From: Acuticoccus sp051016205
GTDB lineage: Bacteria > Pseudomonadota > Alphaproteobacteria > Rhizobiales > Amorphaceae
Assembly (NCBI GenBank): GCA_051016205.1
Contig: CP136534.1
Location: 62,001-126,000, forward strand
Length of the DNA stretch: 64,000 bases
Direction: 5' to 3'
The position numbers and the translations under genes were made by a program. Below the pieces are notes generated by a model, which had not been told where the DNA came from, did no database searches, and saw only the letters and a program-made list of their open reading frames with translations. Shown here piece after piece: positions 32,664 to 41,325 of the stretch. Position 1 is the first letter of the stretch. Each line of letters starts with the position of its first letter.

Positions 32664-34697
32664 GTGAGGGGCGTCCTTCTCCTTGTGGTGGGCCCAAGCG
32701 GGGTGGGCAAGGACACCTTGATGGACGGTGCCCGCGAGACTTTGGGCGAAGACCCCGACTTCGTCTTCGCCCGCCGCAGCATCACCCGGGAGGAGCACGC
32801 CGGCGGGGAAGAGCACGAGGCGCTGAGCGAAGCGGACTTTCTCGCCGCAGCGGCCGACGGTGCTTTCTTCGTCACCTGGAATGCCCACGGCCACCACTAC
32901 GGCATCCGCACCCTTTATGCCGATGCCCTGGCACAGGGCCGCAACGTGATCATCAACGTCTCCCGCCGCACGGTGGTGGACCTTGCCGCTCGCTTTGCCC
33001 CGGCCGCCGTCCTGTCTGTGGAGGCCCCGGGGGACACCGTGCGGCAACGCCTGCGCGCACGAGGCCGCGAGGATGCGGCCAACGTGGTGGGCAGGATTGC
33101 CCGTGATGCGTCTCTCCCCGAAGGTGAAGGGCTCGACATCGTGCGCATCCCCAACGACGGGAGTGTTGCTGAGGGTGTGGCCCGCTTCACCGCAGCGCTG
33201 ATCGGCGCGGCGCGCCTTCCTTTGCACCTTGCCCGCGCGCCCATCACGCTATGGGCCGAACCCTTGTGCCTCATCCACACACAGGCACGTGCCGTCTCTG
33301 CAGGCAGGCTCTATGACACGGCGATGGTGGAGGTGGCGGCGGGAGACAAATCCGCACGCGCCCGCCTTGCCCTTGTGGAGGGCGACGGTGTGATCGACAG
33401 CCACACCCTTGCCCTTTCGCCCGCAGCCTTTAACGCCCTCGGCCTGCCCGCCGGCACGCCTGTCACAGTGCGCCGCTCGCCCTCCCCGAAGAGCCGCGAT
33501 GTGCTTCGCAAGAAGGTGGCGGGCGAAGCGCTCACCTCTGCCGAGATCGACCGCGTGGTGCGCGACCTTGTGGAGGGTCGCTATTCTCCTGCGGAAATCG
33601 CGGGGTTTCTTGTGGCGGCGGCAACGCGCCTTACCCTCAGCGAGGTCACGGCGCTGACCCTTGCAAGGGCCGAGCTCTTCGAGCGCTTTTCGTGGGACAG
33701 GCCGTTGGTGGTGGACAAACACTCCATGGGCGGTGTCCCCGGCAGCCGCATCACCATGATCCTCGTACCGATTATCGCCGCCCACGGGTTGATCATTCCC
33801 AAAACGTCATCGCGCGCCATCACCTCCGCCGCGGGTACGGCTGATGTGATGGAGTGTGTGGCACAGGTGGAGTTGCCCCCCGCATCCCTTCGCAAGGTGG
33901 TGACGGCGACGAACGGCGCCATCGCCTGGAGCGGGCGGATCAGCCACAGCCCGCTTGATGATACGATGAACGCCATCAACAGGCCGCTTGGCATCCGCTC
34001 AGCCGCCCTCGACGTTTCCTTCATCCTGTCAAAGAAGCTCGCGGCGGGCGCAAGCCATGTGGTGGTAGACATTCCCGTCGGCCGCTACGCCAAGACCAAG
34101 ACGGGGCGGCAAGGTGGCGACTTGGCCAAGCTGTTCCAGGAGGTTGGCCGGGGTGTGGGCCTCAGCGTCGAGGCGATCCTGACGGACGGCTCGCGCCCCA
34201 TCGGAAGGGGTGTCGGCCCTACGCTTGAGCTTGCGGACGTGCGCGCCGTTCTGTCCCGCTCCGAGGCAGCACCACCGGATCTGGCGCAAAAGGCGCTAAC
34301 GTTTGCGGCAAGGCTGATCGCCCTTGACCCTGAGGTGGGCCCGGATAAGGCAGCGGAGCGCGCAAGAGACCTCCTTGCCAGCGGCGCCGCTGAAGCCGCG
34401 TTCGGGCGCATCGTCACCGCACAGGGAGAACGCGTCCCCGTGCGCCCCGGCCCCTTTATCAAGGAGGTTACGGCCCACAAGGCTGGCCGCATCGCCACCA
34501 TCAACGGCTTTGAGATTGCAGGCCTTGCACGTCGCGCCGGTGCTCCCGCCGACAAAGGCGCCGGTGTCCGCCTCCTCACCGGCGTGGGCGAGACTGTCCG
34601 TTCGGGCCAACCACTCCTCAACATCCACGCCAGCGCCCGCTCAGCCCTTGAGGAGGCCGGTCCCATCGATACCCACACCCTCGTCAGCATCAACTGA
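32664..34697 (+). CDS. Fusion of PhnN-type ribose-1,5-bisphosphate kinase and AMP/thymidine phosphorylase
   Basis: 677 residues in one uninterrupted frame. Residues 1 to about 184 are PhnN-like: P-loop GPSGVGKDT (10-18), RRSITR, GGEEHEALSEADF, WNAHGHHYGI. PhnN makes PRPP from ribose-1,5-bisphosphate and ATP. Residues about 186-677 are a family-2 thymidine phosphorylase, the group containing archaeal AMP phosphorylase: DKHSMGGVPGSRIT (351-364), IPKTSSRAITSAAGTADVM (378-396), GRQGGDLAK. AMP phosphorylase releases ribose-1,5-bisphosphate from AMP, so the two halves would catalyse consecutive steps. The start is GTG 32664, with an in-frame TAA 9 nt upstream and no clear ribosome site. No C-P lyase genes are near. 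Specificity of the phosphorylase half is inferred. Confidence 0.87.
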   Translation: MRGVLLLVVGPSGVGKDTLMDGARETLGEDPDFVFARRSITREEHAGGEEHEALSEADFLAAAADGAFFVTWNAHGHHYGIRTLYADALAQGRNVIINVSRRTVVDLAARFAPAAVLSVEAPGDTVRQRLRARGREDAANVVGRIARDASLPEGEGLDIVRIPNDGSVAEGVARFTAALIGAARLPLHLARAPITLWAEPLCLIHTQARAVSAGRLYDTAMVEVAAGDKSARARLALVEGDGVIDSHTLALSPAAFNALGLPAGTPVTVRRSPSPKSRDVLRKKVAGEALTSAEIDRVVRDLVEGRYSPAEIAGFLVAAATRLTLSEVTALTLARAELFERFSWDRPLVVDKHSMGGVPGSRITMILVPIIAAHGLIIPKTSSRAITSAAGTADVMECVAQVELPPASLRKVVTATNGAIAWSGRISHSPLDDTMNAINRPLGIRSAALDVSFILSKKLAAGASHVVVDIPVGRYAKTKTGRQGGDLAKLFQEVGRGVGLSVEAILTDGSRPIGRGVGPTLELADVRAVLSRSEAAPPDLAQKALTFAARLIALDPEVGPDKAAERARDLLASGAAEAAFGRIVTAQGERVPVRPGPFIKEVTAHKAGRIATINGFEIAGLARRAGAPADKGAGVRLLTGVGETVRSGQPLLNIHASARSALEEAGPIDTHTLVSIN

Positions 34698-34852
34698 CCA
34701 ACGCGACCACGTCGGCACCGGTCCGCTCCGCATGGCTCGCACATTGTCCATCGGCAAATGGAGCGTGCCGTGAGAGGAGTCCCCCCTCCGCGGGAGGAAT
34801 TGGCGTGGCCGGCTTAGGGACTTTGCCGCAACCTCAAGCCTCGACGGCGAGG

Positions 34853-36016
34853 CTACCCAGCCAACCGCCCCTCATACGCGGCATGGAACATCGCCCTGCA
34901 CATGTCGGCGGTCAGAGGCACCGGATTGCCGCCTGCTGTGGGGTCGACGATGGCCATCTCCGCCATCGCGTCGAACCGGGCATCGTCGACACCGAGGTCG
35001 GCGAGGGTGTGGGGCACGCCGAGGCGGGACCTGAGGTCGATGACCCAGGAGAGGACACCCTCCGCCCCGCCGTCCAACCCCAAATAGGCCGCAAGGCGTG
35101 TGAGCGGGGCATCGATGGCGGCACGGTTCGCCTCCAACACGTAAGGCATCACCACCGCGTTGGTGAGGCCGTGGTGGGTGGAGTAAAGGGCACCGATGGG
35201 GTGGGACAATGCATGGATCGCGCCGAGCCCTTTTTGGAACGCCACAGCCCCCATCATCGCCGCTGACAGCATGTTCGCGCGCGCATCGAGGTCACCCGGC
35301 GCCTCCGCCACGCGCTCCAGGTTGTCCTTCACCAGGCGAATGCCTTCCACCGCAATGCCGGCGGACATGGGGTGATAGAAGGGTGCACAGTAGGCTTCCA
35401 GGCAGTGGGCGAGCGCGTCCATCCCTGTCCCGACAGTAATGGCGCGGGGCATCCCGGCGGTGAGTTGCGGATCTGCAATCACCACCGCGGGCAGCATTTT
35501 CGGGTGGAAGATCACCTTCTTCACATGGGTGTCGGTGTTGGTCAGAACGCCTGCGCGGCCCACCTCAGATCCCGTCCCCGCCGTTGTGGGCACGGCGATG
35601 ATGGGGACGATTGTGTCAGCGTTGGCGCGGGTCCACCAATCGCCGATATCCTCAAAATCCCACACCGGCCGCGTTTGCCCGGCCATGAAGGCGACGAGCT
35701 TGGCAAGGTCGAGCGCCGAGCCGCCACCAAAACCGATGACGCCGTCGAACCCACCATCCTTGAATGCGGCAATGCCCGCAGCAAGGTTCATGTCGGTAGG
35801 GTTGGGCTGCACACCGCTAAAAACACCTGGCGACAGGCCGGCTTCCGTCAGAACGCTGAGCGCTTCCTGTGTGATGGGAAGGCTCGCAAGCCCCTCATCG
35901 GTCACAAACAAAGGGCGTGCGATCCCTGCGGCCTTGCAAGCCTCGGCAAGTTCGTTGATGCGGCCGACGCCGAAGCGGATGGTTGTCGGGTAGCTCCAGT
36001 TCACCGTGGGGGGCAT
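34853..36016 (-). CDS. Iron-containing alcohol dehydrogenase
   Basis: 387-residue group III dehydrogenase. NAD site GFGGGSALDLAK, TTAGTGSEV, and metal-ligand histidines in DALAHCLEAY, HALSHPIGALYSTHHG. It oxidises an alcohol to an aldehyde with NAD+. ATG 36016 lies 5 nt after the aldehyde dehydrogenase stop, so it is the third gene of an operon with a gamma-glutamyl ligase and that dehydrogenase. This suggests an amino-alcohol substrate, possibly as its gamma-glutamyl amide. A 7-bp hairpin (34837-34854) overlaps the end of the gene. Confidence 0.9.
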   Translation of the reverse strand: MPPTVNWSYPTTIRFGVGRINELAEACKAAGIARPLFVTDEGLASLPITQEALSVLTEAGLSPGVFSGVQPNPTDMNLAAGIAAFKDGGFDGVIGFGGGSALDLAKLVAFMAGQTRPVWDFEDIGDWWTRANADTIVPIIAVPTTAGTGSEVGRAGVLTNTDTHVKKVIFHPKMLPAVVIADPQLTAGMPRAITVGTGMDALAHCLEAYCAPFYHPMSAGIAVEGIRLVKDNLERVAEAPGDLDARANMLSAAMMGAVAFQKGLGAIHALSHPIGALYSTHHGLTNAVVMPYVLEANRAAIDAPLTRLAAYLGLDGGAEGVLSWVIDLRSRLGVPHTLADLGVDDARFDAMAEMAIVDPTAGGNPVPLTADMCRAMFHAAYEGRLAG

Positions 36017-36021
36017 GGCGG

Positions 36022-37395
36022 TCAGGTCTTCAAGTGGAAGGATTTGGGGCGCGTCAGGCTGTTGTAGCCGAGCGTCGACAAGGCGGCACCGCGCCCTGTG
36101 TCCTTGCAGCCCGTCCAGCAAAGGGCCGGGTCAAGATAATCACACCGGTTCATGAAAACGGTGCCTGTCTCCAGCCGGTCGCCGATGGCCTCGGCCGCGT
36201 CTGTGTCGCCTGTCCAGATGGAGGCGGTGAGCCCATAGGGGCTATCGTTCATCAGCGCCACGGCCTCGTCGTCCGAGGCCACCGTCATGATGCCGACGAC
36301 GGGGCCGAAATTCTCCTCCCGCATCAGCGCCATATCATGGTCGACGTTGACGAGGATTTGCGGGGCGAGGTAGGCCGTTGTGCCGTCATCCGCTGGAAAG
36401 AGGGCGGGGTCGATCAGGGGTTCGGCCCCTGCCGTCACCGCCTGGATCACCTGGTCGCGCACCACATCGGCAAGGCGCTTGTGGGCCATAGGACCAAGCG
36501 TCGTCGCCTCATCGAGGGGGTTGCCGAGGACATAGCCCTCCACAATGGCGCGCGCCTTGGCGACGAACGCCTCGAACAAGGGCTCGGCCACATAGATCCT
36601 CTCGATCCCGCAGCAGCACTGACCGGTGTTGAACATTGCCCCGTCGATGAGCCCGTCCACCGCACGGTCAAGGTCGGCATCGGCGCGCACATAACCCGGG
36701 TCCTTGCCGCCAAGCTCCAGTGCGACGCCTGCGAACGTGCCTGCCGCCGCCCTTTCGATGGTGCGCCCCGCCGCGACGGAGCCGGTGAAGTTGATGAAGT
36801 CGAACGCACGGGCCTCGATCAACCCGTCCATGGTGTCGTGGGTGACTTGCAAGTTCACGAACAGCGCTTCGGGAACGCCGCCGGCGAGGAAGGCCTCGCG
36901 CAGCCTTTCCCCGGCCAGGATGGTTTGCGTGGCGTGCTTCAACACCAACGCGTTGCCGGCAATCAGCGCGGGCACGATGGTGTTGATGGCGGTGAGGTAG
37001 GGGTAGTTCCACGGCGCAATGGCAAGGACAACGCCAAGGGGCGTGCGCTTGATGAGCCGGCGGGCAGCGTTTGAACGCTCCACCTCCGTCGGCGCCAAAG
37101 CCTCGGCGGCGATGGCGGCCATGTGGTCGGCACGCTCCTTTACGCCGCCCATCTCGCCGCCATAGCGCACGGGTCGGCCCATCTGGTGGGCAAGCTCTTC
37201 CACCAATGCACCATTGGCGCAAAGGGCGGCCACACCGGCGTTGACGATGGCCACCCTCTCGGCAAGGTCCCGCGCGGCCCAGGCAGACTGCGCGGTTCTG
37301 GCGGCAGCAACTGTCGCCATCGCCTGGTCCAAATCTTCAGCCTCGCGTGAGACGTAGACCGAACCGTCAATCGGTGAAATGCAGGTGAGCATCAT
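36022..37395 (-). CDS. Aldehyde dehydrogenase (PuuC/AldA-like)
   Basis: 457-residue NAD(P)-dependent enzyme. Cofactor segments are LAIAPWNYPYLTAINTIV and NFTGSVAAGRTIE; catalytic Glu is in ALELGGKDPGYV and catalytic Cys lies in NTGQCCCGIERIYV, where three cysteines occur in a row. ATG 37395 overlaps the stop of the glutamine-synthetase-like gene (ATGA). It would oxidise the aldehyde made by the downstream alcohol dehydrogenase to an acid. Confidence 0.92.
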   Translation of the reverse strand: MMLTCISPIDGSVYVSREAEDLDQAMATVAAARTAQSAWAARDLAERVAIVNAGVAALCANGALVEELAHQMGRPVRYGGEMGGVKERADHMAAIAAEALAPTEVERSNAARRLIKRTPLGVVLAIAPWNYPYLTAINTIVPALIAGNALVLKHATQTILAGERLREAFLAGGVPEALFVNLQVTHDTMDGLIEARAFDFINFTGSVAAGRTIERAAAGTFAGVALELGGKDPGYVRADADLDRAVDGLIDGAMFNTGQCCCGIERIYVAEPLFEAFVAKARAIVEGYVLGNPLDEATTLGPMAHKRLADVVRDQVIQAVTAGAEPLIDPALFPADDGTTAYLAPQILVNVDHDMALMREENFGPVVGIMTVASDDEAVALMNDSPYGLTASIWTGDTDAAEAIGDRLETGTVFMNRCDYLDPALCWTGCKDTGRGAALSTLGYNSLTRPKSFHLKT

Positions 37396-38753
37396 GCCCT
37401 CTCAAAACCGCGCCGACGGTCGAAATCGGTGACGACGCGGTCCGCCTCCGCCTGCTCCCACTTGGCCGCGTGAACGTAGTGGTCGATCACCGGATCGCCC
37501 AAGGCCTCTCGCAACATTGCCGATGCATCGAGCGCTGCCGTCGCCACCCTTAAGGTGGCGGGAATGACTGGCACATCGGCGCCATAGGCATCGCCTGAGA
37601 AAGCCTCTGGCAGAGGGCGCTCGTGGGCAATGCCGTCAAGACCCGCAGCAATCATCGCAGCGATGGCAAGGTAGGGGTTGAGGTCACCGCCACCCACGCG
37701 GCACTCCACCCGCACGGCCTTGGTGTTCTCCCCCACCACGCGAAAGCCAGCGGTCCTGTTGTCCATGGACCAGACGACCTTGGTGGGCGCGAATGTGCCG
37801 GCCGCAAAGCGTTTGTAGGAATTCACGTAAGGGGCGAGGAAATAGGTGAGCGCATCGGCGTGGTGGAGGAGCCCCGCCAGATAGTGACGCATGGTCGCCG
37901 ACATCCCGTGCGGTGCGTCAGGGTCGTAAAAAACGGGCGCGCCATCACGGTCCACGAACGATTGGTGGATGTGGGCGGAATTGCCTGCGTGGTCGGTGTC
38001 CCACTTGGCCATGAATGTGATGGCCCTGCCGTACTTCCAGGCAATCTCCTTGCAGGCGTTTTTGATGATGACGTGGCGATCGGCCATGGTCAGCGCATCG
38101 GCGTAGCGCACGTTGACCTCTTCCTGGCCTTTGTCCGCCTCGCCCTTGGTGTTTTCGACAGGCACGTCCGCAGCGTTGAGGCCGTTGCGGATGGCCCGCA
38201 TCACCTCTTCCTCCTTGGTGGTCTGGAAGATGTGATAGTCCTCGTTGTAGGCGCTGATGGTGGTGAGGCCGGCGTGGCCGTTGTCCTCGGCCTCCTCAAA
38301 GCTCTCCTTGAACATGAAGAACTCAAGCTCGCTCGCCGTCATCGCTAGAATGCCGTCCTTTGCGAGGCGGGCCACCTGGCGCTTCAGAACGGCGCGGGGG
38401 GAATGGGGCACGTCCTTGTGGGTGTGATGATCGAGGACATCGCACAACACGAGCGCTGTGCCTGGCAGCCACGGTGTCAGGCGCAGGGTGTCCAGGTCAG
38501 GCTTCATGACGTAGTCGCCATAGCCCTTGGCCCAGCTTGCCGCCTTGTACCCCTCAACGGTGAACATCTCCATGTCCGTCGCCTGGAGGTAGTTGCACGA
38601 GTGGGTCTCTTCCCAAGCGCTGTCCACGAAGAACTCGGCGTGGAAGCGCTTGCCCATCAAGCGGCCCTGCATGTCCACCTGGGCGGCGACCACGGTGTCG
38701 ATGGTGCCGTCGGCCACCATCTCTTTCAGCGTTTCAAAGGGAAGGGCGGTCAT
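37392..38753 (-). CDS. Glutamine synthetase family protein, probable gamma-glutamyl-amine ligase
   Basis: 453-residue member of the GlnA superfamily in the PuuA/GlnT branch. The metal and ATP motifs are present: MTASELEFFMF, EEVNVRYADAL, GNSAHIHQSF, and a C-terminal block NRTAGFRVVG with CRVGGGDLNPYLAIAAMI. Such enzymes attach glutamate to a primary amine at ATP cost, protecting the amino group during later oxidation. First gene of an operon with an aldehyde dehydrogenase and an iron alcohol dehydrogenase, which points to an amino alcohol rather than a diamine. It is divergent from an EamA transporter. Confidence 0.88.
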   Translation of the reverse strand: MTALPFETLKEMVADGTIDTVVAAQVDMQGRLMGKRFHAEFFVDSAWEETHSCNYLQATDMEMFTVEGYKAASWAKGYGDYVMKPDLDTLRLTPWLPGTALVLCDVLDHHTHKDVPHSPRAVLKRQVARLAKDGILAMTASELEFFMFKESFEEAEDNGHAGLTTISAYNEDYHIFQTTKEEEVMRAIRNGLNAADVPVENTKGEADKGQEEVNVRYADALTMADRHVIIKNACKEIAWKYGRAITFMAKWDTDHAGNSAHIHQSFVDRDGAPVFYDPDAPHGMSATMRHYLAGLLHHADALTYFLAPYVNSYKRFAAGTFAPTKVVWSMDNRTAGFRVVGENTKAVRVECRVGGGDLNPYLAIAAMIAAGLDGIAHERPLPEAFSGDAYGADVPVIPATLRVATAALDASAMLREALGDPVIDHYVHAAKWEQAEADRVVTDFDRRRGFERA

Positions 38754-38966
38754 GGGGTCTCACGCTCAAGGGGGGCGCCTGGAACATCGTGCGGCGACGG
38801 TGATGCGGGGGACTTCTAGCACCAACGCTCATGTCATTTCCATGACGTTGCGCACGCGAATTGCCGTTACCAAGTCCACTGCAACGCCGGCCCAAATTGT
38901 GTAAGCAAGAGCCGCGCCTGATTGGGTGCGCGCGAAAGCCTTCCGGCCAAGGCCGCGCCGCATCCT

Positions 38967-38993
38967 GGCTCTTGGCACCTGGTGCCTTGAGCC
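38967..38993. promoter_or_regulatory. 27-nt imperfect palindrome upstream of an EamA gene
   Basis: GGCTC-TT-GGCACC-T-GGTGCC-TT-GAGCC is symmetric about base 38980 with 11 of 13 pairs. It ends 23 nt before the EamA transporter start and lies in the divergent gap shared with the gamma-glutamyl ligase operon. It could be an operator or a leader hairpin; no regulator gene is adjacent. Confidence 0.45.
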
Positions 38994-39016
38994 AAGGCGG
39001 CCCGCAAGGAGCTTTC

Positions 39017-39958
39017 ATGCCACTGTCGCCCAACGCCCGCGGATCCCTCTTCATGGCAGGATCCATGGCCGGTTTTGCCACCAACGACGGCTTCATGAAG
39101 TTCGTGTTCGAGAGCCTGCCGTTCTTTCAGTCGGTGTTCATCCGCGGCATGTTCACAACGCTTCTGGTGGCAGGACTTGCCTGGCGGGCCGGGGCGTTCA
39201 AAACGCGGCTGACGCGGGCGGACACCAAGCCCCTTGTCCTGCGCTGCATAGGGGAGATCGGTGCAACGCTGTGCTTCTTGTCAGCGCTTCACAACATGCC
39301 GCTCACCAATGCCAACGCCATCATGCAGGGCGCGCCGTTGGCGGTGACGATGGCCGCCGCCCTTTTTCTGAAGGAGCCCGTGGGCTGGCGGCGCTGGCTT
39401 GCCATCACGGTGGGGTTTGTGGGCGTGATGATTATCGTGCGCCCCGGAACAGAAGGGTTCGACGCCTTCGCGCTTTTTGCCGTCGCCGCGGTCCTCTTCG
39501 TCACCCTGCGCGATCTTGCAACGCGGCAGATGCCGGCCGGCACATCCACCCTTCTTGTCAGCACCATCACCGCCTTTGCCATCACTGTCGTCGCGGCGGT
39601 CGTTGCCCCTTTCCAAGGCCTTCAAGTGCCCACCATGGAGGAAACCGGCCTGTTGTTTTGCGCAGGGGTCTTCCTTCTGATGGGGTACGTCTTCGGCGTA
39701 TCGGCCATGCGTGTGGGTGACATTTCGGCCGTATCCCCCTTCCGCTACACGGTTTTGTTGTGGGCGCTCGTCATCGGCTACATCTGGTTCGGCGAGGTGC
39801 CTGACGAGCTCACCATCATCGGTGCCACCATCGTTGTTGCGGCCGGCCTTTACACCTTGTGGCGCGAGCAGATGGTGGCGGGCCGCCGGCCTGCCGCCCA
39901 TGCCGCTGTGCGCCCGTTCGAGCCGTCGGACGACGATGCCAGGACACCGCCCCGCTGA
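39017..39958 (+). CDS. EamA/DMT-family transporter
   Basis: 313-residue inner-membrane protein with about ten spans in two EamA repeats. Segments such as LTNANAIMQGAPLAVTMAAA and ISAVSPFRYTVLLWA are typical of the S-adenosylmethionine-uptake/RhaT-like DMT group. ATG 39017 has AAGGA 6 nt upstream. Its stop TGA shares a base with the start of the cyclase gene (TGATG), so both are made from one message. Substrate unknown. Confidence 0.87.
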   Translation: MPLSPNARGSLFMAGSMAGFATNDGFMKFVFESLPFFQSVFIRGMFTTLLVAGLAWRAGAFKTRLTRADTKPLVLRCIGEIGATLCFLSALHNMPLTNANAIMQGAPLAVTMAAALFLKEPVGWRRWLAITVGFVGVMIIVRPGTEGFDAFALFAVAAVLFVTLRDLATRQMPAGTSTLLVSTITAFAITVVAAVVAPFQGLQVPTMEETGLLFCAGVFLLMGYVFGVSAMRVGDISAVSPFRYTVLLWALVIGYIWFGEVPDELTIIGATIVVAAGLYTLWREQMVAGRRPAAHAAVRPFEPSDDDARTPPR

Positions 39959-41325
39959 TGGCAAGGCACACCCCATTTCCCCGCCTCACCGCGCGACCTG
40001 AGATCGAGCGGCACTTTCGCGGTGCCGAACGGCGTGCCGAGCAGGCGATCGCCATCGTGCGCATCACCATCGCGCTGATTTTGACGTTTGCCCTCACCCA
40101 ACTCGTCACCAGCCTGCCGCCTGACGATGAGCCGATGTTGCAAGTTCAGCTGGCCGTCGCCGTCGCCACCCTTGGCGGCTATGCGTTGATCGGGATCGTG
40201 GCGCTGATCTTGTCCACCACAGGGCGGATGACCCAGGGCATTGCGCTGTTCTTCGTCACGCTCGACGTTGTCTTCGTCATCGGAAGCTTGTGGATCAACA
40301 AGGTCAACACGGGGCTGCCGCCCAACTATCTGGCAGCCTATCCAGCCGTCTGGATGATCCCCGTGGTGTTGACCTTCGGGGCCCTGAGATACAGCCCGCT
40401 CACCCAGCTCTACATCCTGGTGCTGATGGTCATCGGCCTCATATCACTCAGCCTGCCATGGGGGGAGTGGGTGCCCCGGCGTGAGGACGGCGGTGACATG
40501 CCCTTGGAAGTGCTGCCTTTTTTCGACCTACCACCCAACGTCATGCGCCTCATCATGGTGTTGTTGGCAGGGGGCATCTTGTTCATCGTGGTGTTGCGCA
40601 CGCGGCTGATCCTTGCCGCAGCGCTCGACGAAAACCACCGACGCCTCCTAATGACGCGCTACCTCCCCCGTCAGGTGGCCGCGATGATCACCGAGAGCGA
40701 TACGGATGCCTTGCGCAAAGGGCGCCGCCAACCCGTCGTCATCCTGTTCGTGGACATCCGCAACTTCACCGGCCGCGCGGAGGGCATGGATCCTGCGGCC
40801 CTTGGTGCCTTCCTCGCCAAGTTCCGTGGCGAGATCGGCGCGGCGGTGGGGGAGCATGGCGGCGTCGTGGACAAGTTCGTGGGCGACGCGGCAATGGTCG
40901 TCTTCGGCCTGCCCCGGCCGACCCCGCAGGATGCCGACAGCGCCGTTGCCTGCGGGCTCGACATTTTGGCCCGCGTTGCAGCGCTCTCGGCAGCCGATGA
41001 AGCGGCAGGCGGGCCAGCTCTTCATGTGGGCGTGGGCATTCACGCCGGCACGGCTTTTGTGGGGGCCATTGGCGACGAAATGCGGCTGGAGTTCACCGTC
41101 GTGGGCGATGTGGTGAACGTCGCCTCACGGGTGGAGAACGCCACAAAGGCCGCACATGTCCCCCTCCTCATCACCGATGCGGTGAAGAAGGCCTGCCGCA
41201 TTCACACCAAAGACTTTACGCAGAAGCACGCTGTCGAGATTCGCGGCAGGGCAACGCCTGTGGACCTTTGGGCACTGTCCGACAAAGGGCTGCAAGCAGC
41301 CCTGGCCAACCGGACGGTCGGTTAG
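39958..41325 (+). CDS. Membrane-bound class III adenylate/guanylate cyclase
   Basis: 455 residues. About six hydrophobic spans fill residues 30-225, with no recognised sensor domain. The class III catalytic domain starts near residue 255: metal-binding Asp in ILFVDIRNFTG, second Asp and substrate-specifying Lys in VDKFVGDAAMVVFG, and the catalytic Asn/Arg in VVNVASRVENA. The Lys, and an Asp in TVVGDVVN, favour ATP over GTP, so the product is probably cAMP. It is coupled to an EamA transporter, suggesting that transport and signalling are linked. It overlaps the convergent aceB stop by 4 nt. Confidence 0.9.
   Translation: MARHTPFPRLTARPEIERHFRGAERRAEQAIAIVRITIALILTFALTQLVTSLPPDDEPMLQVQLAVAVATLGGYALIGIVALILSTTGRMTQGIALFFVTLDVVFVIGSLWINKVNTGLPPNYLAAYPAVWMIPVVLTFGALRYSPLTQLYILVLMVIGLISLSLPWGEWVPRREDGGDMPLEVLPFFDLPPNVMRLIMVLLAGGILFIVVLRTRLILAAALDENHRRLLMTRYLPRQVAAMITESDTDALRKGRRQPVVILFVDIRNFTGRAEGMDPAALGAFLAKFRGEIGAAVGEHGGVVDKFVGDAAMVVFGLPRPTPQDADSAVACGLDILARVAALSAADEAAGGPALHVGVGIHAGTAFVGAIGDEMRLEFTVVGDVVNVASRVENATKAAHVPLLITDAVKKACRIHTKDFTQKHAVEIRGRATPVDLWALSDKGLQAALANRTVG

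Noticed and set aside
32664..33215. PhnN domain as evidence for phosphonate (C-P lyase) breakdown
   Set aside because: No phnG-M or phosphonate transporter genes are present; the fused phosphorylase gives a better source of ribose-1,5-bisphosphate.
35983..37074. 363-codon plus-strand frame opposite the aldehyde dehydrogenase gene
   Set aside because: Shadow of a real gene; the translated product has no recognisable domain.
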